Positions 25,617 through 32,716 of a DNA stretch of 64,000 nt are shown in pieces. Below the pieces are notes generated by a model. The model did not search any database and was not told the DNA's origin. It worked only from the letters and a program-made list of their open reading frames with translations. Both the position numbers and the translations under genes were made by a program. The stretch comes from Azospirillum brasilense (GTDB taxonomy: Bacteria > Pseudomonadota > Alphaproteobacteria > Azospirillales > Azospirillaceae), in contig NZ_CP012914.1 of assembly GCF_001315015.1 (NCBI RefSeq), forward strand, positions 806,001 to 870,000, in the 5' to 3' direction. Numbering within the stretch: position 1 is the stretch's first letter; each line of letters starts with the position of its first letter.

Positions 25617-25663
25617 GCGCAACACCTCCCGCGCCCTTCCGGGCGGCGCGGGAGGTGTTGCGC
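25617..25663. terminator. 19-bp perfect hairpin between convergent genes
   Basis: GCGCAACACCTCCCGCGCC pairs fully with GGCGCGGGAGGTGTTGCGC around a nine-base loop. It sits between the stop of the CBS gene and the stop of the 424-residue helical protein gene. It has no T-run, so it acts as a bidirectional terminator or as an mRNA 3'-end stabiliser. Confidence 0.75.
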
Positions 25664-25682
25664 GGTCCTGTCGCGCCAGCTT

Positions 25683-26957
25683 CTAGCCCAGCTTTTTCAG
25701 GGCCGTCTCGACCTTGTCGATCTTGGTCTCGGCCTTGGTCAGGGCGGCGTGCGATTCCTTCAGCCCGTCCAGGGACACCTTCGCCCCGGCGAGCAGCGGG
25801 CCGAAGTCGGGGTCCTTGTCGGAAACCATGGACGGGAAGGACTTGCGGGTGCCGGTGATCTCGTTGGCGGCGGCGAGGATCTCCTTCTTCGCCTGGGCGG
25901 CCTGCTGGCGCACCTGGGTGATGTAGAAGGTGGCCGTCTTGATCGAGGCCGCCCGCTTGTCGTCCTCCGCCTCTTCGGCGACCATCTGCTCCTGCTGCGC
26001 GCGGTCGGCCTGCCCGCCGACGTCGCGGGCGATGTTGTCGTAGAAGGAGTCGGCGTCCTGCGCCCGTTTGGCCAGCTTGCGGCAGCTCGCCAGATAGGTG
26101 GCGCGCAGGTCCAGGGCGCCCTTCAGCGCCTGGGCGGCCTCCTTGACGATGCCGGCCGCCTCGGCGGCGGCCTCGGCGGTGTCGTCCTTCAACTGGTCCA
26201 GCTTCATGACGATGGCGTCGGCGCGGTCAAAGGCCCCCTGGGCCGGGTCGCGTCCCCCATATTGCTTGGGGTCGAGCTTCATCTTGGCGACGGCGGCCTT
26301 GGCTTGGCTGAACAGCTTGGCGGCCTGGACGGCGGTCGCGGCGACCTTCTTGGCCTGGGCGTCCACCGTCTTGGCGGCGGTCTGGACCGCGGCGGCCTGG
26401 GCCTTCGCCTCCTTGGCGTTGCCGGCCCCCTGCGCCTCCAGCACGTTGCGCAGCGCGAGGTCGGCGTTGGCGGCGGCCTGGTCGAGCAGCTTGATGTCGG
26501 CGTTGGTGGCCTTCAACAGCCCGTCGATCTGCACCGCGACCTTGTCGGCGATGGCGCGGGCGGCCTTGCCCTGCTCCTCGGCCTCCTTGGCCTTCTCCGC
26601 CTCGGCGTCCTCGCGCATCTCGGCGATGCGCTCGTTGACGGCCACGCCGGCGCGGCGGCCGATGTCGTCCAGCGCCTGACCGAGCTTCTTCAGCTCCGTC
26701 GCGATGGTCGCTACGCCCTCGGCCTTGGCCGACTTCTCCAGCGTCGTCTGATAGGCGGTGGCGCTCTTCACATAGTCGAGCAGCGCCTTCTCCAGTGCCT
26801 TCGCGTCGCTCTTGCCGAGCGCGGTGTCGAGCGCCTTGGTCACGTCCTCCAGCCCGGACTTGTGGAAGACGCCCATGAATTTGGCGCTCGGCTTCTTCTT
26901 GCCGGTGGCCGTCTCAAACGTCGTCTTGGCGGATTTCCAGTCGCTCGCGAATCCCAT
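25683..26957 (-). CDS. 424-residue alanine/lysine-rich helical protein of unknown function
   Basis: No family is recognised with confidence. After the first 30 residues the composition is dominated by Ala, Lys, Glu and Asp, with long heptad-like helices (AQAAAVQTAAKTVDAQAKK, AEAAAEAAGIVKEAAQ) and no cysteine-rich or catalytic motif beyond scattered residues. It has no signal peptide or membrane segment, so it is probably cytoplasmic and elongated. It could be a structural, chaperone-like or methyl-accepting-receptor-like coiled coil, none of which is supported further. The start at 26957 is well defined by GGGGAGGAACGCC before ATGGGA. It is divergent from the DUF3095 gene by 178 bases. Confidence 0.72.
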   Translation of the reverse strand: MGFASDWKSAKTTFETATGKKKPSAKFMGVFHKSGLEDVTKALDTALGKSDAKALEKALLDYVKSATAYQTTLEKSAKAEGVATIATELKKLGQALDDIGRRAGVAVNERIAEMREDAEAEKAKEAEEQGKAARAIADKVAVQIDGLLKATNADIKLLDQAAANADLALRNVLEAQGAGNAKEAKAQAAAVQTAAKTVDAQAKKVAATAVQAAKLFSQAKAAVAKMKLDPKQYGGRDPAQGAFDRADAIVMKLDQLKDDTAEAAAEAAGIVKEAAQALKGALDLRATYLASCRKLAKRAQDADSFYDNIARDVGGQADRAQQEQMVAEEAEDDKRAASIKTATFYITQVRQQAAQAKKEILAAANEITGTRKSFPSMVSDKDPDFGPLLAGAKVSLDGLKESHAALTKAETKIDKVETALKKLG

Positions 26958-27135
26958 GGCGTTCCTCCCCGGATTGGACCGCGGAACGATGGAGCGGACG
27001 TGTTGGACCGGCAATCCGGGATGGGTCCATTGCGGATGGGTTCAGAAAGCGGTTCATGGGAGTGATTCACAGGACGCGGGCCGGGGCGTAAGCTGAGGCG
27101 ACCCGTTCCCGGAACCTCCTGGCGCGAGGAAGGCG

Positions 27136-28293
27136 ATGTTTCTGCCGTCCATCCACGATTTCACTGCCGAAGCCGCCGACCCTGCCCATTACGCGGCGCT
27201 GGACGGCGACTGGTCGCTGGCCGTCGCCGACGTGGTGGCAAGCACCCGTCTGGCCGGGGAGGGGCGGCACCGCGACGTGAATTTCGTCGCCGCCGCGGTG
27301 GTTGCCGTCCTGTCCGAGGCGGTGCGGGAGCCGGAACAGCCCGCCGCCTGTCAGTTCGGTGGGGATGGCGCCATCGCCGCGGTTCCGCCGGGCCGCCGGG
27401 CGGCGGCGGAGCAGGCGCTGGCGGCGCTCGCCCACTGGGCCGGGACCGAGATGGACGTGCCGCTGCGGGTCGGCCTCGTGCCGGTGAGGGCGCTTCTCGA
27501 CGAGGGGCTGGAGGTGCTCGTCGCCCTGCAGGATTTCGGCAACGGCGACGCCTTCGGCCTGTTCCTCGGGCGCGGAGTCACCGCTGCGGATGCCTGGGTG
27601 AAGGCCGATCCGCGCTGGCGGCTGGAGCCGCGGCCCGGCCCGCTGAGCGGGCTGGAGAGCGTATCCTGCCGCTGGAACCCTGTGGTCAGCGGGCGCGGGG
27701 TGATCCTGTGCGTGATCGTCGACCCGCTGCCCAATGGCGGTACGGGACTGGCGGTTCTGGCCCGGGTCCAGGCCGACATCGAGCGGATCGTGCCGACCGC
27801 CACGGCGGCGCCGCTCGGGATGGGCGAACGGCTGGCGGTGCGCTGGCCGCCTTCCTGGCGATCGCTGTGGCTGGAGGCGCGCACGCGCCCGCGCGGGCGG
27901 CGGCTGGCCTGCGCCCTGTCGCTTCTCGGGAAATCCGCGCTGCTCGCCGCGATTCTGGGCGGCGGCTGGCGGGTGGCCGGTTTCGATCCGGACCGCTACC
28001 GCCGTGGCATGGCCGAACGGTCGGACTTCCGCAAGTCGGCGGGCGGGCCGCGCCTTGTCCTCGACGTGACCGAGGCGGAGGCCGCCGCCATCGAAGCCAT
28101 GCTGGCCGCCCACGCGGCGGCCGGGCGCATCCGATACGGCACGGCGCGGGCGACGGCCTCCACGGTGACCTGCCTGGTCGGCGACCTCGCCGCCGACCGG
28201 CACGTCCATTTCGTGGATGGGGCGGAGCTGGGCTTCTGGCGGGCCTCGGTCATGCTCAAGCGGATGGCCGAGCGAGAGCCGTCCGCACCATAG
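27136..28293 (+). CDS. DUF3095 family protein (cyclase-fold-like)
   Basis: A 385-residue protein. The N-terminal half contains WSLAVADVVASTRLAGEGRHRDVNFVAAAVVAVL and CQFGGDGAIAAVPPG, a pattern close to the adenylate/guanylate cyclase fold (an Asp near the first strand and GGDG-like turn). The C-terminal half has FDPDRYRRGMAERSDFRKSAGGPRLVLDVT and ends with a short beta-hairpin region. This is the DUF3095 family. Whether it makes a cyclic nucleotide is untested, so I do not call it a cyclase. GAGGAAGG lies just before ATG 27136. It is next to a YccF gene on the other strand (convergent by ten bases). Confidence 0.75.
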   Translation: MFLPSIHDFTAEAADPAHYAALDGDWSLAVADVVASTRLAGEGRHRDVNFVAAAVVAVLSEAVREPEQPAACQFGGDGAIAAVPPGRRAAAEQALAALAHWAGTEMDVPLRVGLVPVRALLDEGLEVLVALQDFGNGDAFGLFLGRGVTAADAWVKADPRWRLEPRPGPLSGLESVSCRWNPVVSGRGVILCVIVDPLPNGGTGLAVLARVQADIERIVPTATAAPLGMGERLAVRWPPSWRSLWLEARTRPRGRRLACALSLLGKSALLAAILGGGWRVAGFDPDRYRRGMAERSDFRKSAGGPRLVLDVTEAEAAAIEAMLAAHAAAGRIRYGTARATASTVTCLVGDLAADRHVHFVDGAELGFWRASVMLKRMAEREPSAP

Positions 28294-28303
28294 GCCGTGC
28301 GGC

Positions 28304-28753
28304 TCAGTAGGCCCCGCGGCCGAGCAGGCGGCGGCGGGATTCCGCCTCGTCCACCGTCACGATCTCGGTGCCGACCGGCCACAGGGCCAGCAGGGCGAGC
28401 TTCAGATGCGCCCAGGCGAAGGGCAGGCCGATGATGGTGATGGCGAGGCCGACCGCGGCCACCAGATGGCCGAGCGCCAGCCACCAGCCGGCCAGGACGA
28501 ACCACAGGATGTTGCCCAGCGTTCCGAGCAGGCCGGTGCCGATGTCCTCGCGGCCACGGAACTCATCCCGGCGGACGGCGGTTTGTCCAAAGGGCAACAG
28601 GGTGTACCAGGCGATCGTGAAGGCCGACCGCGCCCAGGGGATGCCGACGATGGTGATGACCATCAGGATGGCCGCGAAGAGCCATCCGGCGGCCATCCAG
28701 ATGCCGCCGGTCACCACCCACAGGATGTTGAGAAGAAGGCTGAGGAAGGGCAT
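28304..28753 (-). CDS. yccF: YccF domain membrane protein
   Basis: A 149-residue inner-membrane protein with two copies of the YccF unit: residues about 1-55 (NILWVVTGGIWMAAGWLFAAILMVITIVGIPWARSAF) and about 75-130 (NILWFVLAGWWLALGHLVAAVGLAITIIGLPFAWAHLKL). Each unit has two close membrane segments. The C-terminal tail is EAESRRRLLGRGAY. YccF proteins are common and their function is unknown. ATG 28753 follows AAAAGGAGAAACACCC, a strong ribosome binding site. Confidence 0.85.
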   Translation of the reverse strand: MPFLSLLLNILWVVTGGIWMAAGWLFAAILMVITIVGIPWARSAFTIAWYTLLPFGQTAVRRDEFRGREDIGTGLLGTLGNILWFVLAGWWLALGHLVAAVGLAITIIGLPFAWAHLKLALLALWPVGTEIVTVDEAESRRRLLGRGAY

Positions 28754-28985
28754 CGGGTGTTTCTCCTTTTGCCCGCACATGTGGGGATGGCGGGCGGTTT
28801 CGCCCAGAGGAGGGATCGGCGAAAGTGGCGCATCGAAAGATTCATCCCCTCCCGGCTTCCGGCGGCTTGAATGCCCTCCGGAAAGGCCACAGATCGAAAG
28901 AGGGACCTTTGAGAAAAAGGCTGTTCCGCAGGGAACCGGGGTCCGCGCCGCACGCCATCCAGGGTATCACCGGATCGGAGGCCGC

Positions 28986-29546
28986 ATGAACGAGGTCCAG
29001 AACCACGAAGAGTCCACCGACGCCGCCATCATGGGCGACGACGCCGAGAGCATGGCGCCGGTGGTCACCGCCATCCTTGGCTCCGCCATCGCCGCGGCCC
29101 TCAAGCGTGCCGGCACCGCCGACGTCGCGCACGGGGTGATCGCAGGATTGCGCCTGCTGCGCTCCGCCGCGGAGTCGGAGGCCGGCTACACCATGGGGGC
29201 GGCCATCGACACTGCCATTCGCACGCGCCTGCTGGTGGAGAACCTGTCGGCCCTGCGCACCACCGGGTCCGCCCCGGTCCCGGTGCCGCTGCCCACGCCG
29301 GGACCGGGGGTGGCCATCGCGTCGGCCATCTTCGTCAGCGCCGCGGAATCCTGCCTGACCGTCAACGCCCATGCCGAGGACAACGGACCTCTGGAGATGG
29401 CCGTCTTCGCCTTCTCCACGCAGTTGATCCAGCAGCTCGGCGGGTCGCCGGACTGGCGGGATCTGATGCGCGAGTTGCACCGCCCGTCCGAGCCGCGCGA
29501 CGACCGTCCGGTCGAGGCGCTTCCCGACGGCAACACCATCCACTGA
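28986..29546 (+). CDS. 186-residue protein of unknown function
   Basis: No family is recognised. The sequence is hydrophilic at both ends and Ala/Gly/Leu-rich in the middle (PVVTAILGSAIAAALKRAGT and VIAGLRLLRSAAESEAGYTMGAAIDTAIRTRLL), with a proline-rich turn (PVPVPLPTPGPG) between two helical halves. No signal peptide and no strong membrane segment are seen. GGAGG lies seven bases before ATG 28986. The gene stands alone between YccF (divergent) and an alpha/beta hydrolase. An inverted repeat follows the stop. Confidence 0.6.
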   Translation: MNEVQNHEESTDAAIMGDDAESMAPVVTAILGSAIAAALKRAGTADVAHGVIAGLRLLRSAAESEAGYTMGAAIDTAIRTRLLVENLSALRTTGSAPVPVPLPTPGPGVAIASAIFVSAAESCLTVNAHAEDNGPLEMAVFAFSTQLIQQLGGSPDWRDLMRELHRPSEPRDDRPVEALPDGNTIH

Positions 29547-29559
29547 CGGCTCCCGTTCT

Positions 29560-29594
29560 TGTGCAGGGTCCGCCGGCAATGGCGGAACTGCACA
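29560..29594. terminator. inverted repeat after the 186-residue protein gene
   Basis: TGTGCAG pairs with CTGCACA and the inner TCCGCC pairs with GGCGGA, around a six-base loop and with a small bulge. It lies 14 bases after the stop. No clear T-run follows, so it is a possible terminator only. Confidence 0.5.
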
Positions 29595-29757
29595 ACAATT
29601 GGGGTAAAAACCTGCGATTTTCGGGATTTGCGGCCACCGTTCGCGCCATTTCGGGCCTTTTTATGGTACGGGACAAGGCTGCGAACCCTCCATTAGGCTC
29701 CCTGTCAATCGGCGGAGACGATCTCCGCACCATGTTCGGGAATCGGGGAGCGGAGCC

Positions 29758-30528
29758 TTGACCATACACAGCAGCGCCGGGCGGCCCGCGGGAGCCGCGT
29801 TCGGCATCGTGCCGTCGTCGCCGGGCGAGGCGCCAACCGCAAGCTGCGGCGCATCGCGGGAGGTGGGGCCGGGCTGTATCGTCGCCGGCGATCCCGCCGG
29901 ACGGCGAATCATCCTGATCCACGCGACGTTCAGCGAATCCAGGGCCTGGACCCGCCTGCTGCGCGCCGTTCCGGCGGGACAGGAATGGGTGGCCGTGCCG
30001 CGGCCCGATCCGGTGCCGATCGGCGGCGCCTCCCGCCTGCGCGGCGGCGACCCCGGCGTGCCGGCGGCGGCGCTGCGTCCGCTTCTGGCGCTCCGCCGCT
30101 CGCGCAAGCCGCTTCTCGTCGGCAGCGGCGGCGGCGTGCCGGTGGCGCTGCGGGCCGTGCTGGAGTTTCCGGAGCTGGTTGGCGGCCTTCTGCTGATCGA
30201 CCCGATGGCCGAGGAGACGGTCCGGCCGGGCGTGTTCCGCCGAATCGCCGCCTGCATCCTGCCGCCCGTCGTCCGCGACAGTGCGGCGGAGCTTCAGGCC
30301 ATGGCGCCCATGCTCGACGCGGTCCGCGTGCCGGTCACGCTAGTGCAGGGAAAGGACATGCCGGACGGCGTGCCAGGCGCGTCCTTTTTGGAGCAGCGTC
30401 TGACCGGTTGCCGCAACCTGACCGTGGTGACCGTTCCCGGCCAACAGGTCGTGCCCGCCAAGCACGAATCGGCCATCCGCGGCGCTCTGGCCGCGTTGGT
30501 CACTTCGGTGGAGCGGGGAGGGGCCTGA
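29758..30528 (+). CDS. alpha/beta hydrolase-fold protein
   Basis: A 256-residue protein. The N-terminal 45 residues are low-complexity. Then comes RRIILIHATFSESRAWTRLLRAV, a typical first strand and oxyanion loop, and LLVGSGGGVPVALRAVLEFPELVGGLLLIDPMA, a nucleophile-elbow arrangement with Ser in VGSGG. Near the end VTLVQGKDMPDGVPGAS and the His in VPAKHESAIR could supply acid and base. The elbow is not a perfect Gly-X-Ser-X-Gly. The product is probably an esterase, hydrolase or related enzyme of unknown substrate. The start is TTG 29758 preceded by GGGGAGCGGAG. It lies convergent to the LuxR-type regulator. Confidence 0.7.
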   Translation: MTIHSSAGRPAGAAFGIVPSSPGEAPTASCGASREVGPGCIVAGDPAGRRIILIHATFSESRAWTRLLRAVPAGQEWVAVPRPDPVPIGGASRLRGGDPGVPAAALRPLLALRRSRKPLLVGSGGGVPVALRAVLEFPELVGGLLLIDPMAEETVRPGVFRRIAACILPPVVRDSAAELQAMAPMLDAVRVPVTLVQGKDMPDGVPGASFLEQRLTGCRNLTVVTVPGQQVVPAKHESAIRGALAALVTSVERGGA

Positions 30529-30556
30529 GACAGAGAACGTCGAGAAGGGTGTCCGG

Positions 30557-31255
30557 TCAGAATCCGTTCGCTGTGATCGCCGCCTGGGTCCGGTTGCGCA
30601 CGCCGAGCTGGCGCAGGATCGCCGTCACATGCACCTTCACGGTGCCTTCGGTCAGGCCCAGCTCATGCGCGATCTGCTTGTTGGATTTGCCGTCGCGCAG
30701 GCGGTTCAGCACGTCGCGCTGGCGCGGGGTCAACTGGTCGCCCGCGCCGTCGGCCAGGGAACCCAGCGGATCGGCGTCCCCCGCGCCGTTGACGGCGTGC
30801 GGCGCGCTGTCGGTCATCCGGTCGCCGCGGATCGCCTGTTCCGGCAGATAGACGCCGCCGGCCAGCACGAGCTGCAGGGCACCCATCAGCACCTTCGCGC
30901 TGCTCGACTTCGGGATGAAGCCGGCGGCGCCGTTCTCCAGCGCGGCCAGCAGGTCCGACCGCTTCTCCGATCCCGACACCACGACCAGCAGCGCCTTGGG
31001 AAGCCGCTGGTGGATCTCGCCGAGCAGGGAGAAGCCGTTCCATCCCGGCATGCCGAGATCCAGGAGGATCAGGTCGAAGGCGATGGCGCCGTCGCACAGG
31101 CGGCGAACGTCGTCGAACGTCCCGGCCTCGTGGAACACCATGCTGTCGTCCGACTGGGCGAGCAGGCGCCGCAGCCCGTCCCGGAACAGCAGGTGATCGT
31201 CGGCAAGCAGAACGTTCAGGGTCGGCTTTTCCGCGCTGTATTCCATGATGCTCAT
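30557..31255 (-). CDS. LuxR/NarL-type response regulator 1
   Basis: A 232-residue regulator. The receiver (about residues 12-130) has NVLLADDHLLFRDGL with the acidic pair, LILLDLGMPGWNG with the phospho-acceptor Asp near residue 66, and VVVSGSE and FIPKSSS with the conserved Lys. The HTH (about 174-232) has LTPRQRDVLNRLRDGKSNKQIAHELGLTEGTVKVHVTAILRQL. Canonical and intact. No cognate kinase gene is adjacent. The second regulator of the same type lies 209 bases away on the same strand, in tandem. ATG 31255 (MSIMEYS) or 31246. Confidence 0.88.
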   Translation of the reverse strand: MSIMEYSAEKPTLNVLLADDHLLFRDGLRRLLAQSDDSMVFHEAGTFDDVRRLCDGAIAFDLILLDLGMPGWNGFSLLGEIHQRLPKALLVVVSGSEKRSDLLAALENGAAGFIPKSSSAKVLMGALQLVLAGGVYLPEQAIRGDRMTDSAPHAVNGAGDADPLGSLADGAGDQLTPRQRDVLNRLRDGKSNKQIAHELGLTEGTVKVHVTAILRQLGVRNRTQAAITANGF

Positions 31256-31398
31256 CGTGTCGGGTCTGCGATCCAAACAAATTCGGAGCGTATTGCCGAA
31301 ATAGCCATCATCATTTCGGGGCGGAAGAGGGCCTTTGGTCCTATGGCGCACCACTTATGGCGTGCCGCCGCACCCAAAGCGGGTGCTCCGGACGCAGC

Positions 31399-31430
31399 AA
31401 CACCGGCCGCGGGATGGCGCGGCCGGTGTT
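31399..31430 (-). terminator. 13-bp perfect hairpin between the two LuxR-type genes
   Basis: AACACCGGCCGCG and CGCGGCCGGTGTT form a perfect 13-bp stem around a six-base loop. It lies 35 bases after the stop of the upstream regulator gene (minus strand) and before the start region of the downstream one. There is no T-run. It probably ends the first transcript or stabilises it. Confidence 0.65.
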
Positions 31431-31464
31431 GGGGATGCCGGGGAAGCAGAACCGCGGGGACGCG

Positions 31465-32154
31465 TCAGACCACGTTGGCGCTGACCCCGGCGGCTTCCGC
31501 CGGCTGGTCGCCGATGCCGTTGTTCAACGCCCAGATCGCCGCCTGGGTGCGGTTCGACGCGTTGATCTTGCGCAGCAGGCTCTTCAGATGGACCTTCACC
31601 GTGGCCTCCGTGATGTGGAGGTGGTTGGCGATCATCTTGTTGGAGTTGCCGTTCAGCAGGCAGCGCAGGATCTGGATCTCGCGCTGGGAGAGACCCTTGC
31701 GGCGGGCCGGGACCTCGGTTGCCAGCTCGTCGCTGCGGCCGTTGATCAGAAGCTCGGCGAGGTGGGTGGGGAACACCTTCTCGCCCATCATCACCAGCTT
31801 CAGCGACTGCATCAGCGCTTCGCAGGCGATGTCCTTCATCAGGTAGCCGTGGGCGCCGGCGCCGAGCGCGCCCGACAGGCGGCGGGTGCACAGGTCGGTG
31901 GTCAGGATGACGACGCGGATGCCGGGGTGGCCGTCGCGCAGGGCGCGGAGCTGGTCGGCCTCGTCCTCGCCGCCGTTGACGAGGTCGATGAGGACCAGGT
32001 CGGGCTGGGTGCCCGCCGCCTCGACCGCGGGGACGCCCTCGCGCAGGGTGCCGGCCTCGCCCATCACCTTGAAGGGCGTGTTCTCGAACAGACGCTTCAT
32101 GCCTTCGCGGAAGAGCTTGTTCGCGTCGATCAGGAAAACGTTCACGGGGTCCAT
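31465..32154 (-). CDS. LuxR/NarL-type response regulator 2, with altered acidic pocket
   Basis: A 229-residue regulator in tandem with the previous one. The receiver has the phospho-acceptor Asp at residue 57 (LVLIDLVNGGE) and the conserved Lys at 107 (GYLMKDIAC). But the N-terminal acidic pair is reduced: the motif reads FLIDANKLFREG, with Ala in place of the second Asp. The HTH (about 154-212) has GLSQREIQILRCLLNGNSNKMIANHLHITEATVKVHLKSLLRKI. The end of both regulators, NRTQAAI, is shared, suggesting duplication. AGGA before ATG 32154 fits a ribosome binding site. Phosphorylation may be weaker than normal. Confidence 0.87.
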   Translation of the reverse strand: MDPVNVFLIDANKLFREGMKRLFENTPFKVMGEAGTLREGVPAVEAAGTQPDLVLIDLVNGGEDEADQLRALRDGHPGIRVVILTTDLCTRRLSGALGAGAHGYLMKDIACEALMQSLKLVMMGEKVFPTHLAELLINGRSDELATEVPARRKGLSQREIQILRCLLNGNSNKMIANHLHITEATVKVHLKSLLRKINASNRTQAAIWALNNGIGDQPAEAAGVSANVV

Positions 32155-32716
32155 TGTTCCTACCCGCCCTCTGTTTGTTTCAATTCGGTCGTTCGTCTGG
32201 CGCCTCCGTGGACATCCGGTCCGGGGGGAGGGCCGCTCTCCGCGGCTGTCCGTTTGGTTCCGGGGTGCCACGATCTGATTGGACCTTACCCCGGATTTGC
32301 GGAACAGAAAATTTCCCCAAAGGAAAAATTATGTCTCGCAATGGGCATATGCCCTAAGCCGAAATAAGACAAACCGTCCAACGAACCGTTCACGAATGTC
32401 TAACTTGGAATAATCAATCGGCATTGAATTCGACTCATCCTGTGATTTGTCTGTGACTGTGCGTGATTCTTGGGATCCTATGGCTGATGTGACTTCGGGC
32501 TATTGTGATAAGACAAGCGCTATGGTGACGGGCGTAGTGCTGGTCGCGACGATCTCTGCCCATGGGCCTAGTCCCATGCCGATTGGCGGGGTGCCCCGGC
32601 CGTTCCGTCAAGGGAAGGGGTTCGATGCGCCGGGGGGCGTGCTATATACGGTGTCCTCTTTCGATGAAGGGCGTCTCCCGACCGCGGGGGAGCCCGCCCA
32701 GGAAATCCGGTGCCGC
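32155..32716. other. 562-bp divergent region with a 12-bp palindrome
   Basis: It lies between the LuxR-type gene (minus) and the helicase gene (plus), with no supported gene. GC content falls between about 32300 and 32460. GGGCATATGCCC at 32343-32354 is a perfect palindrome. An imperfect AT-rich inverted repeat (around 32308-32329) is next to it. The helicase frame is open upstream to 32447, but the extra residues do not look like protein. Nothing else is seen. Confidence 0.5.

Noticed and set aside
32447..32716. In-frame extension of the helicase gene
   Set aside because: The 90 extra residues have no helicase similarity. ATG 32717 gives the standard N-terminus.
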